This document shows positions 1 through 12,190 of a stretch of 64,000 bases of DNA, piece after piece. The translations under genes and the position numbers were made by a program. The DNA is from Tubulanus polymorphus. Its lineage: Eukaryota > Nemertea > Palaeonemertea > Tubulaniformes > Tubulanidae. The first letter of the stretch is position 1. The number at the start of each line of letters is the position of its first letter. The DNA is taken from assembly GCF_964204645.1 (NCBI RefSeq), contig NC_134027.1, positions 22,680,485 through 22,744,484 of the forward strand, read 5' to 3'. The notes beneath the pieces were generated by a model that ran no database searches, was not told where the DNA came from, and saw nothing but the letters and a program-made list of their open reading frames with translations.

Positions 1-2642
1 TACTCCACGGAATTCGATTTTGTAGAAGAAATTGAAAACAGAACAAATTTACTTGCAAAACTGGCCGACCCTCACGGAGACCGCGCTTGCCGCGTGAGCA
101 GAAATCCTCATTCCGTGAAGTCAACGGCCAAGCTTAAAAATACATTCATCTACCCTTTTAGCTCTGATGTCACTTACTGACGCTCGTAAATTCTCGTTCT
201 AAATATCTGTAAAAATCTCGGTCAGCACTCAGCGGAGCAGTAAAGAGTTTTCTCTTAATTAGGTCGTTTTTTTTTCTTTATTTAAAAAATCTAAGCGAAA
301 CAGACAAAACAAACAAAAGCTCCGGCTCCCGCCTGTTTAAAAATCATTTACATACGTGAGGTGGTGAGGATCTCATTGAATGTTGAAAGATGGCTTTCGA
401 CTATATCATTCAGTAGTGATTTTTCAATAAGTCCTCGAACTCTAGGCGGCCCTCAAAATTTCGTCAAAAATCATTTTCAGGGCTGCATTACCACTGAAGG
501 CGTCACTTTTCTGTATCAAGGACGAGGACTCCCTGTAGCTCGCATCATCACCCAGCCCCTTTCAGCTCAAGGGTATCCCGCAGGGGGGAAAGTAACCCCA
601 CTGGTTCACAATAATCTCAGCTGAGCCCCTTTCTCTCTCCTTAAGCCCGCCAGGGGGTGAGGACCTATACTTCTCTACTTATCTAGCTTTCTATTGGATC
701 TAAATTCGTTGTTGAAGATTTGAACAGGCACTTAAGCGTGAAACATTACTGGCCACATTACGGTAACACCACCAGAAAAATTTATGACAAAAGAGGCTTT
801 TTTATCAAGGCCATTTTTGTCTTTTTAGAATTTTCTTTGCAACATATATTTTCTGCGACTTTTGGAGGGCATATTAGAATTTTGAAAGTCCAGTTGACCC
901 CAAATCCCTTTTTCATTTAGTCTAGTTATATCATCACCTTTTAACCCTTCCAGCTGCACTATCTGGGTATGACTCCGTATCCACCCTCACTCGTATAAAC
1001 ATTTTAGAAGCCGAATAGAGAGTGTCGACCTAAACTGCATAGTCTTTCCGCGTTTTTTTTTACAGACTGGGATAAACAGTAAAATGCCTTGAAGTATATA
1101 GCACCGTCTATGATACCCGACAGTACCGTAACCTCACGACATTCGATACACCGGAACCTTGAGGTTATTCTCAGAAGCAAAAACCAACCACGCGCGAGTA
1201 GAGTAGTTGAAACACTTGACTTCATTACTCTATCCATCAACCTCGTCGACGAAGATTTCATTGAGTTTCCGCTCGATTGATATTGCACAGATTCCCGATT
1301 AGAACAAGAGCTAGCGGAATCCTATACGAGTTGATTACGAGGATTAATAGGCTGTCGGTATCAGGGTCCTCGCCGATCGGTTATTCCCGACATTCCTATC
1401 GGTTATAAACGGATATTCTAGGAGTTTTTCAAGGAGGTTTTCAGATTAGGAAGAAAATCTCAAATTTCGAGGAAGCGTCTACCTCACTCTCATTACATCC
1501 CAATTACGGTAGAATCCTCGTAAATCGGTATGGTTTATCTCGCTACGCAATGAATGCAATGGTTTCGTAAGCAATTTTTTATCGTCGATGCACTACCTAA
1601 ATTCCGTTTCTAATTTTGTAACCGCCTGATTGGGAAATAAGATTTCCGAAGCGTAGTTTATTGTATCGCTGCAATCTAGCTTTTCTAATAAAAAAAATAA
1701 AAAAAAAAAAAAATTAAAATTTCTAATAGCCTACTTCTCAAAATTGAGAATGAGTTTTTTTAGGAGTTTCGGGGCCTTTTTCTTCAAATTAAAGGAGCGT
1801 CAAAGGAATCGAGGAGTGGTAGGAACCCTACAAGGTGTACACTACACACCGAGAAGAATCAATTGTACGTTCAATCAAAAAATATCAAACGTGCAAACTA
1901 TGCATCATCTGTTGGATCCAGACGTGAGAAAAAATGCCGAGATTATTACCAATTTCAAAAGGGCAAATTAATCAGGAAAAGGTAGCTGGAACTTTTTGGC
2001 ATTTTTGACGAAATTGCGTGTGTCTTGCCGAAAATGCCTTTTTATGACTGCTTGCGCCTTTTGAAGTAATTGGACGACTAATTTAGAAGGTCTTACGCAA
2101 GTCTTGTAGGCCTACATGATTGTCCACACAGTTCTTTGTAGACCGTGCTATGTACTTCTATTTCAGAGGTAAAATGAAAGACGTGAAAATTGGAATTGAA
2201 AGTCATAAGTAGGTATAGAACAAAGCCCTGCAACAAATTTTGGTCATAACTGGACCATTGCCCAACCCCATTACTAATTCTGGTCGTGGACTAATGAGCT
2301 GTCAGCGTGTAGGGCAATAAAAAAATATCAGTCTTTTTTAGTGAAACTAACTCTTTTTCCTTAAGTGTATATACGATACTAGTAGGCCTTCAGGTGTAGT
2401 ATAATAACAGGAGGCCGCTATGGTGATATGAAACTTGGAAAATCTGTTTATAAAACTATAAATAAACTCGAATCTCTTTCTCTCTCATGCACACATATAC
2501 ATAGGCCTACATACTGTATAAGACTGTTAAGACTGCACTTTCATCTTTTACTACAGCCAAGAAAGTTTGTGTAGATCTGACTCCTGTATCATGTGTATTT
2601 AATTTTACTTTCGCGTCTTCAAGTTGACTACAGGATAATTCC
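1..2642. other. Non-coding stretch, no gene recognised
   Basis: I could not assign any gene here. Short open frames exist on both strands, for example around 1004-1288, but none shows a known domain or a convincing splice context. A strong acceptor-like tract ends near 1064, yet every frame after it closes quickly. A long A-rich run lies near 1690-1715. A 5' or 3' part of a gene continuing outside the window cannot be excluded. Confidence 0.5.
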
Positions 2643-2961
2643 ATGAATCCAGATCCACAGTTGTGTGGGTTTAATTTGACTCCGGATCCAGTTCCACAAT
2701 TGTGTGGGTTTAATTTGACTCTGGATCCAGTTCCACAGTTGTGTGGGTTTAATTTGACTCCGGATCCAGTTCCACAGTTGTGTGGGTTTAATTTGACTCC
2801 GGATCCAATTCCACAATTGTGTGGGTTTAATTTGACTCTGGATCCAGTTCCACAGTTGTGTGGGTTTAATTTGACTCTGGATCCAGTTCCACAGTTGTGT
2901 GGGTTTAATTTGACTCTGGATCCAGTTCCATAGCTATGGGGGTTTAACTTGACTCTTGAAT
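2643..2961. repeat. 39-bp minisatellite, array 1
   Basis: About eight head-to-tail copies of a 39-bp unit built around CAGTTGTGTGGGTTTAAT and CTGGATCCAGTTCC. The unit length is a multiple of three and lacks stops in some frames, so open frames run through it on both strands. They translate to a monotonous 13-residue repeat and are best seen as by-products of the repeat. Further arrays of the same unit lie near 36905, 55062 and 61785. Confidence 0.9.
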
Positions 2962-3174
2962 TCTAATCATATGGTTTCGAATCCGCTTTTATATCCGGAT
3001 CCAGTTCCACAGGTCAAACACTTTCAGAAGGTTGTCTAAAACCTCCATTCCAAAATCACAGTATCTACGTTTATGTGACCAATTTATGTTGAATCCAATT
3101 AAAAATTCTAACCAAGAATGTTAATTGGCTTGGCCTCAATTCCAGACAGGTCATTGAGTTCAAGAATAGATTGA
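2962..3174. other. Non-coding spacer
   Basis: Unique-looking sequence between the minisatellite and the tentative small secreted-protein gene. Nothing else recognised. Confidence 0.4.
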
Positions 3175-3701
3175 TTATAATAGCAGCAGCAGCAGCAGCA
3201 GCAGTGAGAAGCATCTGGAATGTCCAGCTTCCTGAAATTCCATCACATCAAATCCAGATGTTGCAAACATTTCCTGATGAAAGCAAACAGCATTGCAGCA
3301 TACATCGAAATCTGGGTCTGGCAACGATTTTTAATTCTCTTTTTTCTATAGCTGAACATGATAAGTACCAGTACTACGGCATTGTGGTGTTTTTTCCATA
3401 TTCCAAGTAAATCAATCCTAGATTGAGCATCCGACATATGAAATCTGTCTACGCTTTTAGACCCTCAAAATCTTTCCACAAATGAATGTATTAAAACTGC
3501 CCCACCCGTGGCCCTCAAACTTAATCAAAATCGTAAATAATAGTAAATTAGGCTCCGGTAGACCTATCAATAGTGTTATCATTTCATCGACATATGACAA
3601 ATATTGAACAGTAAGATAATTCTTAAGATAGTGAAATGTTAAAACTCACCTTTGAGTGAAAGTAGACCTAGAATTATTGATAATACAGCGATAAAATCCA
3701 T
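3175..3701 (-). CDS. Tentative small secreted cysteine-containing protein (two coding exons)
   Basis: The first coding exon (3701-3650) starts at ATG and encodes a 17-residue hydrophobic leader that looks like a signal peptide. It ends at a good donor, G|GTGAGT, in phase 1. It is preceded by a strong acceptor (TTTCTTTTCAG at 3813-3823), so 3702-3812 would be 5' untranslated sequence. A GCG|GTAAGAATC donor near 4887 could mark an upstream untranslated exon. A phase-compatible acceptor at 3318-3319 leads into 3317-3175. That exon encodes a short mature part with a Cys-Cys pair and two more cysteines, then a run of leucines from a CTG repeat before TAA. The predicted length is about 64 codons. 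The leader exon is convincing. The last exon is uncertain because its acceptor is weak and the poly-Leu end is odd. Family not recognised. Confidence 0.35.
3181..3203. repeat. (GCA)n microsatellite
   Basis: Seven tandem GCA/CAG triplets. In the tentative minus-strand gene they encode the terminal leucine run. Confidence 0.85.
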
Positions 3702-3823
3702 TTGATTGTTTGAATTATAAATCCTCATCGTGATAATTTATTATTGAGTAACTTTCCGATTAAACTTGTATTTATTTCATGCAGTGCGTTGAATTAGTTC
3801 TCAAAAGACCATCTGAAAAGAAA

Positions 3824-5690
3824 TGAAGAGATACATTAAATACCGGTAACGCGGAAGTTGATTGGTACCAGCATCTTTGCTATTCGAACAAAACGGTTCG
3901 AACCAAAATTTATAGCTATAATGAATTTGTCAGTTCAAAGAAAGGGCCTTTTTTAAAAGTTTATTCTAAAGTAAGATCTATCAAACTGATATATCAACTT
4001 AAAGCATAAAATTCATAAACTTAATAATCAGTAGGCCTACGTTACATGAGTTAAGAGTTACTTTAGTAGCAAAAAGAAGTTCTCTAAAACTCTATGTTCT
4101 CGGTAAACGTTCTTTAAGTTAATTCCTAAATTCTTTAGGCTTTTTTAGGCCTAGGCCCTACTGGTAAGTCAAAAGTAGCCTTCTGACTATGGTCAGTTAC
4201 TCATCAAGGTGAACTCATCAAGACCTTAAAAAAGTAACTACATTTTTGAAGGATTATGTCCGCTCTTCTTTTCAACTAGGTATAAGTTACTTAAACCCTA
4301 TACCGTATATTAAATTTACAACTCAACCTTATTCGGACTTAATTACCAGTGCAAGTATTACAAAGAAACTCTGATCTCGTAATTTAATAGGCCAAAATAG
4401 AAAGGGAGAAAGTTAATTAGCTAGTTAAAGTTAGCTAGTTTTATATGAGATATCGGTGAGCTTTTGCTTGCATTCTGTAGTAGTAGGCCTTCATGAAGCT
4501 TTCTTCAAACATTTTAGGAGAAAGTAAGGAAACATTTACGGTATAAACAAATTGATCTACTCAAGTAACTCTTAAAAGATGAAGCAGCTAAATCAATTTG
4601 CAAAAAATAATAACAAGCTAGAAGAAGCTTATATAGCCCTAATCGATGGATAATCTTCATACAATATAGTGTGTGTGTTGAGAGCCTTTTAGCAGAGAGT
4701 GTGAGAAGAGCCAGAAGTGGAGAAAAGTTTCAGAAACTTCGATCAAAGTCGAATATTAGCCCGTAAAAACGTATCATTCATTGCTTAGCCATCGCAAACA
4801 TATCTGATCGCTGTCCGTAACGAAATCGCGGCGAAGATTTGAGGTGACGAGGCGTAAATCGGCGTAAAAAGAAAAGATTCTTACCGCGATCACACGGAGA
4901 TCACATCCATTCAGGCTCTCTCTCGGTGTAGCTGGTAGAATTTCCTCCCGCTGATGAATGTACATGCGGTTTTAGTCGGAGGGTGGGACACGTTATGAAT
5001 GGAATAGCCCACTAGAATCTAGACTGGTTACCGGTCTCTCCAAATGGGACAGGCAACCAGTCTAACTCGAATCGCCATTTAGATTGAACTACTTTCTCAA
5101 AAAACGGTTTTTCCATCATTCCAATGAATTATGTTATATTGTTTCAGTTCATTAAATCTAATTTAAACCAATCGACCCAAAGGTCGTGTCCAATAAATGA
5201 CGATTTAATTGAATTGCTCGTGTAAACAAGACGCGTTATAGAAACGACAGAATATCAGGAAAGAGATTTATTCAGATACAAACATAGTTTTGAAGCAAAA
5301 GGTGCAAAGATAATTAGAAAAAATAGTTATTAAATTTCTTAAGGGTCTGGTTAGAGGAGATGATATTGAATATTTGGTTTAAAAGTGGTGGTAATTTCGG
5401 TATTCGATTACTGCTTTACACGCTGCAAAATTTCTACTAATACGGGTAGCTCCGAGAATACCCAATAGAGCGCAGCGCTCCACGTCGTCGGGATGGTTTG
5501 ATCATTTCAAAATTTACATTCAGCAGTCTTGGCCGCGTGCTGTGATGGCTTCCACCGGAGCAAACTAGACACAATTAGAGGCTGCTCATAATTCAATTGC
5601 AGAAAATATCCACGGTGCCTAGAAAAACGACGAGACGTTTCGACCTACAAGCAGTTTCTAATGGCCTGGTTAGAGGGGATGATATTGAAT
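3824..5690. other. Non-coding stretch with possible 5' exon
   Basis: Mostly AT-rich and without genes. The 4750-4985 part is less AT-rich and carries a minus-strand donor-like GTAAGAATC, so it may hold the untranslated first exon of the small secreted-protein gene. A segment around 5345-5385 is repeated at about 5657-5697 (shared GATGATATTGAATATT). Confidence 0.35.
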
Positions 5691-5714
5691 ATTGTTTAGA
5701 TAATTATTCGTAGT

Positions 5715-5975
5715 TTCGACTCAATTCTTTGAGCCAGTGTGGAAAAACTAACATTGAATACTCTAGTCCCCAACAAAAAAGCTCCAATAAATTCCAAAAT
5801 CTGTCTTTGCATCTTAGATGAGCCTTTTTCAATGCCATCTAATAAACGACTCAGGCGGATCCAAGTGGAGAGTGCAAAGGGGTGCGCACCCCTCCTATTC
5901 CAAATCATAAGTCCTGCTCGAAGCCCGAACGTTGGCTGGCGGCCACGAAGGTTCCAGGCCGTGATGGGCTAAGTA
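5715..5975 (-). other. Duplicated block downstream of LicD copy 1
   Basis: This block resembles 20052-20411, and both lie just downstream of an intact LicD-like gene. Both share CTATTCCAAATCATA followed by GGCGGCCA. The copy near 20 kb keeps a 119-codon open frame on the minus strand, whereas this one is interrupted. It may be part of the LicD 3' flank that was duplicated with the gene, or a separate decayed gene. No known domain seen. Confidence 0.35.
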
Positions 5976-6258
5976 TCCTGAAATAGTTCGGATTTGAACA
6001 CAATTTTTAAACACTTTAAGATCAATGTGATGATTCCGACAAAATTGAAAACACCATCAGCGCCAATCTTTTCTTTTCGAAGAACGAAAACAAATATCGA
6101 TGGCTTTCGATATTTTTCATCCAAATGAGATGGCGTATCGTACTCATTCATTTACAGGGTTGCGCTAGGTCTAGTGCAGGTTGAAGATATCCTTAACGCA
6201 GTGAAACAAATCGCCCATCTCTTTAATATAATTTAGTAATATTATACTTTCGAGATAG

Positions 6259-8065
6259 TTATCTACGATGTCGATGTGATACCTTCCCCTTTGTCTCGAA
6301 AGTATACGGATGAAGGGGAATATTCTCCTTTAATTCGTCAACGTCCTTAACGTGTAAAACCCGATCATTCAACATAAGAGTTTCGATCATTTTGCCATCT
6401 TGCCATTTCCTGTGCACGAACGGTAAATATGGCTTCATGTTTTTACACTCCGTAAACTTCGAATACGTTTTACACAAACTAGTCGAACCGTATTTATCTA
6501 TAAGTATCTGCACTGGATCTCTCGGGGCCGGCAGCATGAACGTCTCCAGGGGGCGCTTGTGCAGCGGAAACACGAGGCTCTTTTTGAGTATTTGCTGTTT
6601 CGAATCGAAAGCATTGAAAATGTGCGTTTTGTTCTGTTTATAAAAGAAAATATCTAGAGATGGCGTGTACCATCGTCCTACATATTTGTAATATACGGTT
6701 CCACGAATATATTTAGCATCGTGGATGCGTATTTTGCCATAAAGCAATTGTTTCGGAATAAATCGCTGTTGCGCTTCCATTGTGTTAAGAAGGTCACGTC
6801 TGTTTTCATAATCCATCATTAAATCTGTATCAAGGTCGGATGGCACAAGTGCGTGATGCCTCCAAGAACCCACTAAGGTGCCAAAAATCATGAAATACGT
6901 CCAATTCCTTTCAGTTGCCAATTCGTCCAGATATTTTAATTGCCGCATGTATGCCTGCCTATAGGATTCAATTACTGTTGCCTTCAACAATTGGCATACA
7001 CCTTTGTCAACGGTTTTATTCACTTCTGGGTTGCATTTCGGAATATCGTAATTTCTTTTCGGAAAAACATGACGCGGGTCAGAACCTGAAAAAGAAATTG
7101 CAAAAATTCGATTATAGATATCTTCATAGTCAAATTCTAGAATTCGATTTTAAAGTTTTAATCAATGTTTGGCGTGTCGCTGTTCAATGGTGGCTGATTT
7201 GCTGAAAAAAACGAATTTCACGCCAAGCAAAGAATCATCCGTTTTAGCAACCGCGCCAAAGCAAACATTCATCGACAGAAAAATTATTCTTTGTGAACGC
7301 CTTTATGCAAATATACGCAAGTTAATCTCAGGGTCAACGCGCCAAATTGAAAAATAACTTTATTGTGGTTGAAAGTTTGTTTTGGTGGGGTGCCAAAATA
7401 GGCAATATTCCGATTTCTAATCCGTTTCGGGATGCAGCCAAAATGGATTTCTTAAAAAGGAAATTCGACGTTTTTTTTTTCATTTCCAGCGTTCTGGCCC
7501 CTTCATTTGCATGTGAGGAATTTAACGTTACGGTCCGAATCAGCCATCATACTGTACTCACGTCGATCCACTTTGTACGGATTGATGATAAGTTCGGGCT
7601 TTTTTACGTAATCTACTTCGTTATCCGAGGACACAAGCGTCACAATTCGTTTATGGACTTCACTTTTTATCGAAGTGTATATTAGCGAATAAGACAGCAA
7701 ACAAACGCCGCTGATTAGTAAAACCGCGTAGACAACATGACTCGACCAGCAACTTCATACCCGGTAATGGAAATAAACAAGAAAAACAAAGTTGACAGTT
7801 TATCTATATTCATATTGCCGACAACGAATAATACAATAAAAATTATAATATGTATAGAATCCCACAATAATAACGATAAAAATATAAAGTGCGAAATTGT
7901 TTCCTTGTGCCAGTAATTCAACATTTCGACTATGAATATAGAATGAATATAGAATATAGTCAAAACCTCAAATAAACTTTTAGCTCAATGAAAAATTATC
8001 AGACTTGCGTAATGATAGTTCTCTCAACTATCCGTTTCACTTGCTTACTTGATAAACGGCGTCAT
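6259..8065 (-). CDS. LicD/fukutin-like phosphotransferase family protein, copy 1
   Basis: Three coding exons: 8065-8049, 7740-7562 and 7085-6259, together 340 codons. All introns are GT-AG and the phases match (2 then 1). Exon 1 supplies only ATG and five residues. Exon 2 encodes a hydrophobic stretch (about residues 8-25) that looks like a signal anchor, so a type II Golgi or ER membrane protein is inferred. Exon 3 holds the LicD-type nucleotidyltransferase core: a GTLVGSWRHH segment followed by an acidic D-x-D-x-D group (SDLDTDLMMDYE), then SLDIFFY and PRDPVQILIDKYGS. LicD and fukutin-family enzymes transfer phosphocholine or phospho-sugar groups to glycans. The substrate cannot be told here. 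The protein is about 85-90% identical by eye to copy 2 at 20.7-22.7 kb in exon 3. Confidence 0.8.
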
Positions 8066-8447
8066 TCTCAATCGGTTTTAAGAAATTATCGCGGGGCGCT
8101 AATTTTGCCACGACCTGCTATGCCGCAGCCGCAGTCAGTGCATTTCTGCGAAAGCTGTTGATTTTATTGCAGTTCTAAATAAGGATTAGATCCGGAAAAT
8201 CGATCTTGCCATTCAAAATAATGTGGCGATATTTTTCGCATTATGAAGATTGGAACCCACCTGGGCCTCTTATTCGTTCTTTTCATATGAGGCCAGCCAG
8301 ATGACGCTTACTCTTCGGGCGTACAGCTGTTGACAATGACATCGCGTTTTTTTTTCGAGGCAAGTTTTACTGGCACTGCTTGGATGCTTTTGCTTTTGTA
8401 TTCATTTGTCAGCGATAGTATTCAGCATACACTCGCGTAATGCTTAA
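8066..8447. other. Upstream region of LicD copy 1
   Basis: Bases 8066-8200 are conserved with the corresponding upstream regions near 19362-19465 and 22688-22800 (shared TTTCTGCGAAAGCTGT). This suggests a promoter or 5' untranslated region retained among the copies. The rest is unassigned. Confidence 0.45.
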
Positions 8448-9253
8448 AAGGTTGGCTTATGTCGACAAGCAACGCGACGCCTACCGACGCAACTGGGTTA
8501 ATCGCCGATTAGCGGCAACTAGCGGCCTACGAGAGGCCGCCTGTTGCTGCTCTATCGGTTCGACATAAGCCGGCTTGCGACGGCAACCCGACGCTACCGA
8601 CTCGTCGCAAGCCGTATCCGGCTAGTTGCCCATGTTCTACTGCGGCATACGGTAGGCGGACAGTTGCTTTCGATCGGAACCGACATAAGCTCATCTGCGA
8701 CGCGACGAAACTGAGCGCAGCAATTCCAGCCAATGAGAGACCGCATATACATAGTACAAATTATGACCGCTAGTTAGCGTCATCAGTAATAAGTAATTAA
8801 CTTTCAAAATTCAAGCAGTTCCATACGTAAACCAAACCTTCAGCACGGCAGATGGTTGGACTGAAGATCTAGAAACGAAGTTGGTAGAATTATGGTGTGA
8901 GCGGCCATCTTTATATGATGCTGCTAGCACATTGTATTCAAAAGAGAATCAGAAAGAATAAGATCTTAAAGAAATAGCTTATCTACTGGAATTATACTTC
9001 CCAATAATCAAAAATAATTCGAATCTATTGTCAAAATGCTTATCACGTGATCATCAGCGGGGTCGGCTCAGTTGCCAGTAATCGTACCGATATAAGCAGG
9101 GAAGCAACTGGGCGGATCTCGTATCTCGTTAGTCGGCCTCAGTTGCTGGGAATCGGAGCGCAGTCGACATAAGCTGGGCTGCGATCGCGGTCGCTGTCAG
9201 TTGCGTCGGTAGGAGTCGGTAGGCGTCGCGTCGCTAGTCGACATAAGCCAGCC
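8448..9253 (+). mobile_element. PIF/Harbinger-like DNA element with long inverted ends
   Basis: The two ends are inverted repeats of about 50 bp that begin AAGG(C/T)TGGCTTATGTCGAC and include GACGCCTACCGAC. Both sides abut TTAA, which fits a TTA/TAA target duplication of Harbinger elements. The inner arms contain further GACATAAGC repeats in both orientations. In the middle, 8857-8961 encodes on the plus strand a fragment starting WTEDLETKLVELW with RPSLYD, which reads like the first half of a MADF/Myb-SANT domain. That is the accessory protein type of PIF/Harbinger transposons. It ends early at TAA, and no transposase is present. A related single arm lies at 36035-36390. Confidence 0.65.
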
Positions 9254-9479
9254 TTAAGAAACCTCGGGTTATAAGGAAATGTAATTCGACACAGATTCAA
9301 GATGGCGAAAAAGTTCCTATGATATCACCTCCATTTGCATATTAACGAGACAATGTAGGCTGCGTCACGGGGGCCGCGGAAGCCGATTTTCAGCAATACA
9401 CGAGCGTGGTCGTTATAGGACCGGTAACAATCGCCAGGGCCGTGTACCTAGCATTTGAACTACTACCACTTCATAAAGA

Positions 9480-10915
9480 TTAATGAAGTCTCTTATTTAT
9501 TTCTTTATTTGAATCCCTAAAGATCACTTTGTGAACTATATATCCTAAGCATAGGAAAACAAACCACTCTTTCAGTTGCCAAATCGTCCAGAAAATTTAA
9601 TTGCCGCATGTATGCCTGCCTATAGGATTCATTAATGTTAGCTTTAACAACTGGCATACATTTGTGTCAACGGTTTTATTCACTACTAGGTTGCATTTCG
9701 GAATATTGTATTCCATCTTTGGAAAATCATGATGTGGTTCAGAACCTGAAAAATCTTGATACGATTAGAAATAATTCTATAGTCAATTTCTAGAAATCGA
9801 GGTTTGGATGAATGTTTGGTGTATCGATGTTCTATGGTGGCCATAACATACAATACCTTATAAGCGAATGAGGGAGCTAGAACACCAGAACGAAAAAAGA
9901 CCTCGGATGTCTTTTAGAAAATACGTTTTGGGGCTCCAAACAAAGAATTTTCCGTTTAGGCGTCCCGCCAAAACAAATATTCGACAAAGTAAAATAAGTA
10001 AAATCAGTCTAAATGTCTATATATGCAAAATTATGCAAATTAAGCTCAGGGTCATCGCGCCAAATTGGAAAAAGATTTCACTGTAGTTGAATGTGTTTGT
10101 TTTGGCTGGCGCGCCAAAACGGAAAATATCCCCATTTTTATGTTTTGGCGCGCCAAAACAGATTTTGGATGGCAATTTGACGTTTTTACGTTTTGGCGCC
10201 CTCATTTGCATATGATGAATTTTTCTTTATGGCCCCATTCACCCACCATAGTGTCCTCACTTTGGTACACCTTGTTCGGATCGATGATAACTTCTAGATT
10301 TATTGCATAATCAGCTTCGTTATCCGAGGATGCAAACGCCACAGTTCGTCTATGGATACCAATAATTGTCGAAGTGTATATTAGCGAAAAGTACAGGACA
10401 CAAACACCGCTGATTAGTAAAACTACGAAGACGACGCGTCTCGACGAATTATTTCATCAGAGAAACAAACGAGAAAACTTGCCGACAACGAATAACACAA
10501 TAAAAATGATATGATACTGATATGATATGTTTGAATTTGATTATATCGAGAATTGAATAATCAATATATGGATTTGAATACACTAGCATCCAGTCTAGCC
10601 CCAATATTAATGATGTAGTGCCCACCCACTCACGCACAATATGCTAATTCATCATCAAGAATGCATGGCAATTCATTGAATTGAAAGTAAGAGTCATGAA
10701 ATCTAATTGATAAAAAGTAAAAATGATAAGAAAATAAACGCCGATTTTCACAATTGTAATTATGAATTTGAAACGCCAATATTGATGACGTATTACACAT
10801 CGACCAACACACTACCCCTTAGATAACGCACGCTAGTGGGCAATGTGTAAAAAAACATTTCTGTAACGGCGTTTATGGCGTCAAATGAGTTAGAAAGCAA
10901 GTACGTGTAGTTGAT
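9480..10915 (-). pseudogene. LicD-like copy 3, decayed
   Basis: Exon 2 is preserved as 10439-10261 (179 bp, same length and phase as the intact copies, with an AA|GTGAGG donor). Exon 3 begins at the conserved acceptor at 9745 but is broken. By comparison with copy 2 it has a one-base deletion near 9631, and the homology stops at about 9568. There it joins sequence resembling the 3' flank of copy 2 (9480-9567), so roughly the last 650 bp of the exon are deleted. Intron 1 homology runs to about 10915 and then ends, and no exon 1 follows. A functional product is not expected. Confidence 0.75.
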
Positions 10916-11868
<953 letters not shown>

Positions 11869-12190
11869 AAGAGTCAGTTGAAACAGAATGAGGGACACAA
11901 CACATACTTTTAGTTGGCAATTTGTACTGAGCAGTTGTTGCGGTCGGTAGGAAGCCGACCAAGCATTTGAATAAAAGATATTTTATCAAGATGGAATTGA
12001 TGACTTTGGATTTATTTTGACGAGCTAGTTCCCGAGTGCCGGGAACGAAACAGGGGGTTTGATTTTGAAATCAAAGCGTTGATTGGTGCTCTGAGGATAG
12101 TGATGAAAGACGGGTGTTTATTAGCCTACGTGTAGTATCACATCGCGCGCCGCATCTTGTTGCGGGCAGATACCTGAATTAAAGACGCAG

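Noticed and set aside
2628..2933. Repeat-protein genes in the 39-bp arrays
   Set aside because: The frames exist on both strands because the unit is 39 bp. Units differ freely at non-synonymous sites, and the frames break between units in other arrays.
7060..7075. Frameshift near the start of LicD copy 1 exon 3
   Set aside because: On recounting, copies 1 and 2 align without a gap from 7021-7090 against 21441-21510, so the frame is intact.
7503..7700. Loss of the start codon in LicD copy 1
   Set aside because: The codon matching Met of copy 2 exon 2 is TAC here. However, all copies have an upstream mini-exon with ATG and a phase-matched donor, so the start is not in exon 2.
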